Source of the DNA: Myxococcales bacterium
GTDB lineage: Bacteria; Myxococcota; Polyangia; Fen-1088
DNA length: 5,105 nucleotides
Direction: 5' to 3'
Assembly (NCBI GenBank): GCA_003153875.1
Contig: PMBY01000288.1
Span: 11,333-16,437, forward strand
Shown piece after piece: positions 1-5,105 of the stretch. Under the pieces are notes generated by a model. The model ran no database searches and was not told the origin of the DNA. It worked only from the letters and a program-made list of their open reading frames with translations. Numbering within the stretch: position 1 is the stretch's first letter; the number at the start of each line of letters is the position of its first letter. Position numbers and translations under genes: made by a program.

Positions 1-1089
1 CCTTTGGTGCCCGCGGCCATGGCCGAACCCGTGCGCCACGGAGCGCTGGCCGGACTGGCCGCCGCGTTGGCCATGGCCGCGACCGCTTGGCTGGCCAGGC
101 GGCGTCCCCGATTCGCCGGTGTCTTGGCCGTCGCCATCGTGACTGGTGACTTGGCCGCGGCGGCTGGGCCCCTGCAGAACTTCGGCCCCCGCAATCTTCT
201 CGACGAACAGCCGCCCGCGGCCGCCGCGATTCGTGCGGATGCGCGTGCACGTGGTTTGCTCGCACCGCCTCGCGTACACCGTTCGCCTGATGTGGACAGC
301 TCCATCGAACGAAGCGCGCCGCCTCGCACAGTGGGCGAGGTTCAGCGGAATCTCCTGCGCACTTTGATAGACAACCTTGCCACCATTCACGGGATTGGCG
401 TGGTGCCGGGCTACGACGCCGCAATGCCAAATTCATTGGGCACCCTGTGGACTGCGGGTCGGGCGCACGGGGCCAGTCTCTTGCGTCTCACTGGAATCGA
501 GTACTTGATCTCCGGCATTGATACTCCGTCGCTGCCCACACCCGATGGTCTCGAGGCGATGATGGACCCTTTGCCGGGAACGCGCCTGTATCGCGTGAAG
601 GGTGTTTTGCCCAGGGTGTACCTGGCGGGCACAATTCGCAACTTGCCCGACCACGCCGCGCGCGAGGCGGTGTTCGACCCCGAGGTGGTCACGGGTCGAC
701 GGGCGATTCTTGCCCCCAATTCCGAATCACCTGTACTCGCAGCAGACGCCGAATCGGTCGAGCAGAGGGTCGGTGCCTGTGAATTGGAGTCCTTTCAAGA
801 CGCGCGCATCGTGGCCCGTTGCCAAGCCGCCCGACCCGGCGTGGCTGTGTTTCTGGAACAGTTCGACGCTGGTTGGAAGGCCTGGCTCGACGGTCAGCCG
901 ACCCCGATCCTGCGCGTGAACCTCGCCATGCGCGGGGTCTTCGTCCGCCCCGGCGCTCATCGCATCGTCCTGTCCTACGCGCCGCCGGGCTGGAGAATCG
1001 GTATCACGCTCTCCATGATTTCGCTGTTGCTACTGGCCGCTTGTCTTCTCGCAAACCGGTTGCACAGAAGAAGTCCCGTCAAAGCTTGA
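1..1089 (+). CDS. YfhO-like multi-pass membrane protein, C-terminal part (5' end outside window)
   Basis: The reading frame is open from the first base, so the N-terminus and most membrane helices lie upstream; 362 residues are visible. Hydrophobic segments lie at about residues 14-32 and 36-56. A soluble region follows, and a last membrane helix at about 335-352 ends in a short basic tail (NRLHRRSPVKA). Family-like motifs in order are a GYD segment before a leucine-rich stretch with GIEYLI, then LPRVYLAG, then QFDAGWKAWLDG at 287-298 followed by a RGVFVRPGAHRIVLSYAPP stretch. The last two are the typical tail of YfhO/GT-C-like proteins. Known members are large polytopic proteins; Gram-positive YfhO is linked to lipoteichoic acid glycosylation. 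The substrate in a Gram-negative-like host is unknown. The gene converges on the lipoprotein unit and ends 249 bases from it. Family assignment is fairly sure; function is inferred. Confidence 0.85.
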   Translation, partial: PLVPAAMAEPVRHGALAGLAAALAMAATAWLARRRPRFAGVLAVAIVTGDLAAAAGPLQNFGPRNLLDEQPPAAAAIRADARARGLLAPPRVHRSPDVDSSIERSAPPRTVGEVQRNLLRTLIDNLATIHGIGVVPGYDAAMPNSLGTLWTAGRAHGASLLRLTGIEYLISGIDTPSLPTPDGLEAMMDPLPGTRLYRVKGVLPRVYLAGTIRNLPDHAAREAVFDPEVVTGRRAILAPNSESPVLAADAESVEQRVGACELESFQDARIVARCQAARPGVAVFLEQFDAGWKAWLDGQPTPILRVNLAMRGVFVRPGAHRIVLSYAPPGWRIGITLSMISLLLLAACLLANRLHRRSPVKA

Positions 1090-1338
1090 CCACTAGCGAC
1101 TGGGAGGAGACTAACCGGGATCTCGTGAAGCTCCGCCCGAGCGTACCCAGGTTGAAGATGGCCTCGACAATCGCAAAAAGCGAACAGCAGCCCGCGCGAA
1201 GTGCCACCGGTTCTGTATTCGGCGACCATCTGGTTAGCCATGCATTCGTGGCTCCTCCGCATCGAGGACGGTAGCGCTGGGCGCACGGTGGCCGACCTCA
1301 TCTGTTGAACGTCAACTACCTCGTCTGCGACTGCGTCT
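1090..1338. other. Intergenic gap between convergent genes
   Basis: The gap separates the stop of the YfhO-like gene (+) from the stop of the second lipoprotein gene (-). No frame across it looks coding. Two weak hairpins are visible: TCCTC/GAGGA with a 6-base loop around 1255-1270, and GTTGA/TCAAC with a 3-base loop at 1304-1316. The second lies about 23 bases beyond the lipoprotein stop codon. Neither has a U-run, so a Rho-independent terminator is not supported for either gene; termination may be Rho-dependent. Confidence 0.5.
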
Positions 1339-2547
1339 TCACAAGGTGGCGTTGCCGACAGTGAAGGCCCCAATGGTGAAGTCGAACGGCTGCGGTGTTG
1401 GGGCACCGCGAATGAGAAACACCACAGAGGAAATCAGCTCTCCATTGTAGGCGTTGCCCTGGTCGCCCCCTTGGTCGGCCATCCAGCACTTGGTATGGAA
1501 GTTCTTGAACGGGAATGCACTGGGGCTGGGGCTGGAATTGTTGGCGCACCAACGCTCATTGGGGTCGCTCCAGCCATTCGGACCAATCAGAAGTACGCGA
1601 AATGCCGTCTGGCCTGCCCCTGTCCACTGAACCCACAGGGAGTTGTAGATGCCAGCCAGGGGAACCCCCGCTGGCCAACGGGCGTTCTGGTCGAAAATCC
1701 TGTGCGAGCATTGGTTGGGATCTCCTGTGATCGGCTCGTTCAGGTTGAACCCGAGCATGGCAAACGCGTCGAAGTCGGCCGAGGTCTTGCCGCTGACCTG
1801 GTAGGGGTCCCATGGCTGGTGGCTGGTGAAATCCGATGGCGTGATGGTGCTGCTCGTGCCAGCAATCGAGTCAACCTGGGTCCACACGCAACCTGCCCAG
1901 GTCTTGCCCGCCAGCCCCCAATCGCCTGCAAGCCAATAGCCTTCCGGCCAGAACGCGGTGCCGTCCCACTGGTCTGTGGCATCGCTGCCCGCATCGACGG
2001 GGCCGGCGCCACCGTCTCGGCTGGCGTCGGCACCGCTCGCGCCTGTCTCGCCAAAACCGTCAGGACCGCCCGTGCCGTCGCCGGAGTCACTGGAACTGCC
2101 GTCGCTGACTTCGGGCGGGACCTCGGAGCGCGGACTATCGCCAGCGGGCGGGCCATCGGGAGAAATCGTTCGACTATCGGGCAGGGTGACCGTGCCGAGG
2201 TCGGCATTCGCGGTCTGCTGGTCGGAACCAGCGTCCGCCAGCGAACCGTCATAGCGGAACGAGGAACCGTCTGCGTCGTTCGGGGTGGTTGTGTCCGCTC
2301 CCAGGACAACGTCGTTTGAACTCGCATCCAGGTTGCGTGCGACCATCTTGCAGCCGCCTGCCTGGCCAGGGGTCGCGCACCTGTACTCACTTGGACAATC
2401 ATTGTCGTTCGCGCAGACGATCTTGGTCACGTCCGGTGTGCTGTGGGAACAGCTCATGGAATACACCAACGCAGTCGCCATGAGATGGGGCGCCAGACGA
2501 CGGCGCGCTTGCCTCTTGCATCCACTGGGAATAGACATTGGCTTCAT
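1339..2547 (-). CDS. Predicted lipoprotein: Cys cluster, Asp-rich spacer, jelly-roll-like C-terminal domain
   Basis: The product is 402 residues from the chosen ATG. A basic N-terminus (KRQARRR) precedes a short hydrophobic stretch ending in YSMSC, so Cys33 is the likely lipidated residue, although the lipobox is atypical. Residues 45-66 hold four cysteines (C45, C51, C57, C66) in a pattern like CANDNDCPSEYRC, common in surface proteins of Myxococcota. Residues about 72-192 form a low-complexity spacer with about 21 Asp, rich in Gly, Ser, Ala and Pro. Residues about 194-402 form a Trp-rich beta-type domain with four more cysteines. It includes a DAFAMLGFNLNEP motif and ends in FDFTIGAFTVGN, resembling the last strand of jelly-roll carbohydrate-binding modules; that likeness is inferred. 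The frame stays open upstream to an ATG at 2640, but that would overlap the preceding gene by 80 bases with Arg/Thr-rich shadow-like residues. The ATG at 2547 starts 13 bases after that gene's stop. No clear Shine-Dalgarno is seen, so translational coupling is likely. GTG at 2559 is an alternative start. Confidence 0.82.
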   Translation of the reverse strand: MKPMSIPSGCKRQARRRLAPHLMATALVYSMSCSHSTPDVTKIVCANDNDCPSEYRCATPGQAGGCKMVARNLDASSNDVVLGADTTTPNDADGSSFRYDGSLADAGSDQQTANADLGTVTLPDSRTISPDGPPAGDSPRSEVPPEVSDGSSSDSGDGTGGPDGFGETGASGADASRDGGAGPVDAGSDATDQWDGTAFWPEGYWLAGDWGLAGKTWAGCVWTQVDSIAGTSSTITPSDFTSHQPWDPYQVSGKTSADFDAFAMLGFNLNEPITGDPNQCSHRIFDQNARWPAGVPLAGIYNSLWVQWTGAGQTAFRVLLIGPNGWSDPNERWCANNSSPSPSAFPFKNFHTKCWMADQGGDQGNAYNGELISSVVFLIRGAPTPQPFDFTIGAFTVGNATL

Positions 2548-2560
2548 CGTCGTGCGCACA

Positions 2561-4177
2561 CTAGTGGTGGCAGCTGAGGCCCGGCCCGACGTTGTGGGCC
2601 TGATCGTTCGCGTTCGTCGTGTCCGCGGCGTTGTGGGCATAGCTGTTGCTGGGATCGAGGGTCACCGTGGCGACGGGCACATCCGGGCAGGGCAAGTAAA
2701 TGGCGTAGCCCAAACTATAGGTGAACGACGAGTGGTCCACCACGAGTCGCGACGTGGAGTTTCCGTTTTCAAGAGTGAGGTCGCCTCCACCTTGGCCAGC
2801 GCCGCCACCATAGGCGATGTCGGCGTAGCTCAACTGTGCGCTTGAGTCATCCCAAACGTTGACGCCAGCCCAAGCCCCCGGATTCGGCACGGCCAGAAGC
2901 GACGTGAGGGTTACCTGCTTGGCCGCGGTGCCCGCGACCACGAGCTTGCCAGTGGCCGCCCAGCCGATATCGAAACTGCGGTCGGGGCCGAATTTGAATG
3001 TCATGCCGGGACCGAGGGTCAAAACCGGGGAGTTTGCGCCGTCGACGACCAGGTCGTCCGTGACCGCGATGGTCGTGCCTGGATCGACCCAGGACGTGGT
3101 CGATGCGATCGTCCCGCCCTGAATCTCGATCATGGAGCCCCCGTTGAAGGTGTTGCCCGCGCCGATGCCCGCAAAGGACAGCGCCATGACCGAGATGGCG
3201 TACTGCTGGAGCGGGGCCGTCGGGATTCTGCTGAAGGTCGAGTTCGTGATGACGAAGTTCGAGTCCTCGTCATACTCCAGGATGCCATCCGAACCAGAGC
3301 CCACATTGTCGATGGTCAGGTGATCGAGGGTCACGCGGTTGGGGTGCACGCCGTCGCCGACGATGCAGGCATTACGATCCGCGCCACAGTAGTCCAATTT
3401 GGCATACGCGATCTGGTTGCCGGCCATGGCACTGTCCAAGAAGACGATGCTGGACCAATCCCCGGGCGTGGGCGCGAGCGCGGCAGAGGTGAATGTGGTC
3501 GGGTTCTGGGCTGTTCCGACCGCGACCAGCCTGCCCGAATCGGTGTCGCCGACGTAAAGCGCAGCGTCGGCCGCAAAGCGAAGCGTGACACCCGCCTCGA
3601 TGGTGAGCGCGGCGTTGCCATCGACGAAGATTGAGTCCGTGATGGTGTATGGGCTGCACGCTCTGGTCAGCGTCAGGTCGGCGGTGACACTGCCACCGGT
3701 GAACGAGTTGCAACCGATCGGCAGCAGATCCGTCCCGGTGCCTGCGTCGTCAACGGGGGCGCCATCGTCAGCAGCAGCGGCGCCATCGGAGGCTGCGTCG
3801 GCCGTGGCAATCGGACCAGCGTCGAGGGTAGCGACAGGATTGTCCACGGCTGCACCAGCCCCATCTCTGGCCGTACCGTCGGTACCGGTCGCATCTCCAG
3901 CACTGGTCGCACGGTCGGCAATTGCCGAATCGGCAGCGAAGGAGGCCGTGTCCACGGCCGTATCGGGTGGGACCACAGGTCCGTCCGTAGGCGTGATGGG
4001 CGAGACGTCTGGGCTTGAATCGATCTGGGTCGTTGTCCCGTCGGTCGGAACCGAAGAGCCGTCGTGGGTCGCGGCTGTCGCATCCTTGTTACTGCTGCTG
4101 CTTCCACTGCAGCCCCCGACGAAAAGAGCTGCGCCACAGACTACAAGCGCGAGAGATCTCTGAGTCAGCCTAGTCAT
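2561..4177 (-). CDS. Lipoprotein with Asp-rich spacer and duplicated parallel beta-helix-like domain
   Basis: The product is 538 residues. MTRLTQRS, then a hydrophobic core and LFVGGC give a lipoprotein signal with lipidated Cys23. Residues 24-152 are a low-complexity spacer with about 22 Asp, no Glu, and much Ala, Thr, Ser, Gly and Pro. Residues about 174-538 contain two related units of roughly 150-170 residues. Unit 1 (about 176-347) includes DSIFVDGNAALTIEAGVTLRF, GRLVAVGTAQNPTTFTS, PGDW and YAKLDYCG. Unit 2 (about 368-516) includes DDLVVDG, GPGMTFKFG, GKLVVAGTAAKQVTLTS, PGAW and YADIAYGG. Short beta-strands with regular turns, plus repeated hydrophobic-x-hydrophobic-x-S-x-F strands (FVITNSTFS, LVVDHSSFT), suggest a right-handed beta-helix as in pectate-lyase-like surface proteins. 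No catalytic site is recognised, so binding or structure is as likely as enzymatic activity. The start is fixed by AAAGGAA five bases before ATG; the frame runs further up to 4255 without a comparable site. It is the first gene of a likely two-gene operon. Confidence 0.88.
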   Translation of the reverse strand: MTRLTQRSLALVVCGAALFVGGCSGSSSSNKDATAATHDGSSVPTDGTTTQIDSSPDVSPITPTDGPVVPPDTAVDTASFAADSAIADRATSAGDATGTDGTARDGAGAAVDNPVATLDAGPIATADAASDGAAAADDGAPVDDAGTGTDLLPIGCNSFTGGSVTADLTLTRACSPYTITDSIFVDGNAALTIEAGVTLRFAADAALYVGDTDSGRLVAVGTAQNPTTFTSAALAPTPGDWSSIVFLDSAMAGNQIAYAKLDYCGADRNACIVGDGVHPNRVTLDHLTIDNVGSGSDGILEYDEDSNFVITNSTFSRIPTAPLQQYAISVMALSFAGIGAGNTFNGGSMIEIQGGTIASTTSWVDPGTTIAVTDDLVVDGANSPVLTLGPGMTFKFGPDRSFDIGWAATGKLVVAGTAAKQVTLTSLLAVPNPGAWAGVNVWDDSSAQLSYADIAYGGGAGQGGGDLTLENGNSTSRLVVDHSSFTYSLGYAIYLPCPDVPVATVTLDPSNSYAHNAADTTNANDQAHNVGPGLSCHH

Positions 4178-4181
4178 TGCG

Positions 4182-4188
4182 TTCCTTT
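4182..4188 (-). promoter_or_regulatory. Ribosome binding site of the beta-helix lipoprotein gene
   Basis: Read on the minus strand, AAAGGAA is followed by five bases (ACGCA... counted from GGA) and the ATG at 4177. This supports the internal ATG over the upstream in-frame one at 4255, whose extra 26 residues would also bury the signal peptide. Confidence 0.7.
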
Positions 4189-4290
4189 CTGTCCGTCCAT
4201 TGGAAACCGAGACGCACCGATGGGCGAGATTGGTCACCCCAGCACTCCTATCCATTGTCAGACATCTTTGGCCGTCGTCCTGTTACAGCC

Positions 4291-4303
4291 CTGCCTCAGG
4301 CAG
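4291..4303. repeat. Perfect dyad CTGCCT-C-AGGCAG
   Basis: Six-base arms flank a single central base, about 115-125 bases before the lipoprotein start codon. With so short a centre it cannot form a good RNA hairpin, so an operator-type DNA site is the better reading. A related sequence, TGCCT-CCGC-AGGCA, occurs at 4775-4788. Function is not established. Confidence 0.4.
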
Positions 4304-4337
4304 CGGGGTCACGCCCTGCCCGCACCTCCTGCCACCA

Positions 4338-4369
4338 CCGCTGCATTTCGCGCAAAATTTGCGCAGCGG
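4338..4369. repeat. Nested dyads around GCGCAAA-A-TTTGCGC
   Basis: Positions 4350-4364 are a perfect inverted repeat with seven-base arms and one central base. It overlaps a second inverted repeat, CCGCTGC (4338-4344) with GCAGCGG (4363-4369), so the two pairings are mutually exclusive. The element lies 17-48 bases beyond the stop of the small minus-strand coding stretch and about 160-190 bases before the lipoprotein start. There is no U-run on either strand, so a classical terminator is unlikely. A repressor-type operator or a transcript-end hairpin remain possible. Confidence 0.45.
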
Positions 4370-4385
4370 GCATCCCGGAAGAGTC

Positions 4386-4574
4386 CTACCTTGTCGCGAG
4401 ATCCAAGGTCAGGTTGTCGTCGGGCGGGGGCAGGTCGGTCCAGACACTGGCCAGCATGGTGGCAGCAAGCTGGGTAGAGATGCCGGGCGCCGCCCGCAGG
4501 GTCGGGATGTTGGCCTGCATGTCGGCAGGCATGACCTCGTCGTCAGCGTAGTGCGCGACCAATTCCTCGGCCAT
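4386..4574 (-). CDS. Small hypothetical protein, possibly the 3' part of a frameshifted gene
   Basis: The frame encodes 62 residues from ATG 4574 to TAG 4386. I do not recognise the protein. About 85% of its codons end in G or C, with ordinary amino-acid use (MAEELVAHYADDEVMPADMQ at the start), which looks truly coding, while the overlapping frames give Arg/Pro/Cys-rich shadow proteins. It is probably a mostly helical, acidic protein without signal peptide or membrane segment. The ATG at 4574 has no Shine-Dalgarno; an in-frame TGA lies just upstream at 4599-4601. A good ribosome binding site and ATG occur at 4645 in the neighbouring frame. A -1 shift or one-base sequence error between them would give a single protein of about 86 residues. 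It lies in the same direction as the lipoprotein operon, 208 bases upstream of it. Confidence 0.42.
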   Translation of the reverse strand: MAEELVAHYADDEVMPADMQANIPTLRAAPGISTQLAATMLASVWTDLPPPDDNLTLDLATR

Positions 4575-4660
4575 CCAGGGCGAGATCCGAGTACGATTTC
4601 ACCTACGGTCTTGTCTCTAGCGGAATACGCAACGAAGGCTTTCATCTTCGACGCTCCTGG
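4575..4660 (-). other. Strong Shine-Dalgarno and start codon leading into the small gene, in the other frame
   Basis: On the minus strand AGGAG (4658-4654) sits eight bases before ATG at 4645, near-ideal spacing. An in-frame TAG upstream (around 4686) confirms that nothing extends further. The frame begins MKAFVAYSARDKTVGEIV and stays open to 4409, but beyond about 4575 it becomes a Pro/Cys/Arg-rich shadow of the better frame. Only about half of its first 24 codons end in G/C, so the coding signal is weaker than in the downstream part. It is either the true N-terminus of a frameshifted gene or a decayed remnant. Confidence 0.35.
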
Positions 4661-4854
4661 GCGTCTCCTGGCCCCACACGGCGGCTATATCATGGCGGAA
4701 ACAGTTCCAGGGGGGCCACAGACTTCATAGCCGCAACTGGCGGCAGGCACTGCTGCGTGTACGAAAGTGTGGAATGCCTCCGCAGGCAGCTGTGCTAGAT
4801 CCTACGCCGTTGCCGCCTTGTGATTCGGCGACGACGTGGAAGGAGCGTGTTCCC
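4646..4854. other. Divergent intergenic region
   Basis: The region separates the minus-strand start at 4645 from the plus-strand DUF2911 start at 4855, so promoters for both should lie here. I see no strong sigma-70 pair. It includes an AT-richer patch (GATATAG on the minus strand, about 4686-4692), a GGAA/TTCC dyad at about 4697-4708, and the TGCCT-CCGC-AGGCA hairpin at 4775-4788. TAGATC around 4796 is a weak -10 candidate for the DUF2911 gene. Confidence 0.4.
4840..4845 (+). promoter_or_regulatory. Ribosome binding site of the DUF2911 gene
   Basis: AAGGAG lies nine bases before the ATG at 4855. It decides this start over the in-frame ATG 24 codons later (4927), which would remove the signal peptide. 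Confidence 0.75.
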
Positions 4855-5105
4855 ATGTTCAGGATCGATCGTGTTGTTTTCGCCGGAGTGGTTGGTGTGT
4901 CGGTTTCTCTGCTATCTTCTGTGGCCATGTCTCAGCTCGATCTGCCCCGTCCCAGTCCTTCGGCCAAGGTGTCCCAGGTGGTGGGGCTGACCGAGGTGTC
5001 GGTCGACTACAGCAGCCCGGCGGTCAAAGGCCGGCCAATCTGGGGCGGCCTGGTGCCGTACGATAAGATGTGGCGGACCGGCGCTAACCAGGCCACCAAG
5101 ATCAG
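4855..5105 (+). CDS. Secreted DUF2911 family protein, N-terminal part (3' end outside window)
   Basis: Eighty-three residues are visible and the frame is still open at the window edge. MFRIDR followed by a hydrophobic run to about residue 23 and SSVA before MSQ looks like a Sec signal peptide cut after Ala24, placing the protein in the periplasm or outside the cell. The mature start matches the DUF2911 family closely: LDLPRPSPSAKVSQVVGLTE at 28-47, then VDYSSPAVKGRPIWGGL and VPYDKMWRTGANQATKI. The family's biochemical function is unknown to me, and no catalytic role should be assumed. The gene is transcribed away from the small minus-strand stretch. Confidence 0.9.
   Translation, partial: MFRIDRVVFAGVVGVSVSLLSSVAMSQLDLPRPSPSAKVSQVVGLTEVSVDYSSPAVKGRPIWGGLVPYDKMWRTGANQATKI

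Larger units (their letters stand above)
4178..4385. other. Upstream region of the lipoprotein operon, with several dyads
   Basis: This 208-base stretch lies between the small minus-strand coding stretch and the start of the beta-helix lipoprotein. No convincing coding frame crosses it. It most likely holds the operon promoter, but I cannot pick clear -35 and -10 boxes. It carries the palindromes listed separately at 4291-4303 and 4338-4369. An alternative pairing, GGCAG with CTGCC (4299-4303 with 4316-4320), competes with the first of these. Confidence 0.5.

Noticed and set aside
1304..1316. GTTGA-ACG-TCAAC hairpin as a terminator for the lipoprotein operon
   Set aside because: The stem is only five base pairs, is AT-containing and has no following U-run.
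975..1406. Minus-strand open frame of 143 codons spanning the convergent gap
   Set aside because: It overlaps the 3' ends of both real genes, has no ribosome binding site and shows no family features.
1471..2319. Long plus-strand open frame (282 codons) antisense to the second lipoprotein gene
   Set aside because: It is the mirror of a gene with strong codon bias and an Asp/Ser/Gly-rich spacer, which naturally leaves the opposite strand open. Its protein is Arg/Val/Ala-rich without any recognisable domain.
2552..2559. GTGCGCAC palindrome in the 13-base gap between the two lipoprotein genes
   Set aside because: An eight-base palindrome is expected by chance in GC-rich DNA and there is no sign of a promoter or processing site.
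3585..4163. Plus-strand open frame of 192 codons antisense to the spacer of the beta-helix lipoprotein
   Set aside because: Its Ala/Ser/Val/Pro-rich sequence is simply the reverse reading of the low-complexity Asp/Ala/Thr spacer; there is no ribosome binding site or family match.
4590..4645. Resemblance of MKAFVAYSARDK to the first strand of TIR domains (xFISYSxxD)
   Set aside because: Only about a dozen residues match, the remaining TIR strands and catalytic Glu are absent, and the total length is far too short. It is not enough to claim a defence-related TIR protein.
4200..4730. Plus-strand open frame of 176 codons across the dyad region and the small gene
   Set aside because: It crosses palindromes and runs antisense to the stretch with good minus-strand codon use; its composition (His/Gly/Arg/Gln) is shadow-like.

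Overview
The window is GC-rich DNA with strong G/C preference at third codon positions. Two genes encode exported lipoproteins with long Asp/Ser/Thr/Ala/Gly-rich spacers, and one of these also carries a CxxxxxCPxxxxC-type cysteine cluster. That architecture is typical of Myxococcota (Polyangia-like, formerly Deltaproteobacteria), so a myxobacterium-like host is my best inference. There is no rRNA, tRNA or other marker gene to confirm it.

Layout. (1) Positions 1-1089, + strand: the C-terminal part of a large YfhO-like membrane protein, running in from the left edge. (2) 1090-1338: a short gap between convergent genes, with only weak hairpins. (3) 1339-4177, - strand: a two-gene unit transcribed right to left. 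The first gene (2561-4177) encodes a lipoprotein with an Asp-rich spacer and a duplicated beta-helix-like domain. Thirteen bases after its stop, the second gene (1339-2547) encodes a predicted lipoprotein with a Cys cluster, another Asp-rich spacer and a C-terminal domain resembling a jelly-roll carbohydrate-binding module. (4) 4178-4385: the leader/promoter region of that unit, holding several dyads including a perfect 15-bp inverted repeat. (5) 4386-4660, - strand: a small unrecognised coding stretch whose best ribosome binding site and start lie in a different frame from its well-conserved-looking body, so it may be frameshifted. (6) 4646-4854: a divergent intergenic region. (7) 4855-5105, + strand: the start of a secreted DUF2911 protein, cut by the right edge.

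Working together: the two lipoproteins are probably co-expressed and share one plan, a lipid anchor, a ~120-130 residue acidic flexible spacer and a beta-rich outer domain. A role at the cell surface, in adhesion or glycan contact, is a reasonable inference but is not shown by the sequence. YfhO and DUF2911 look like ordinary neighbours. I found no CRISPR array, mobile element, toxin-antitoxin pair or recognisable defence system.
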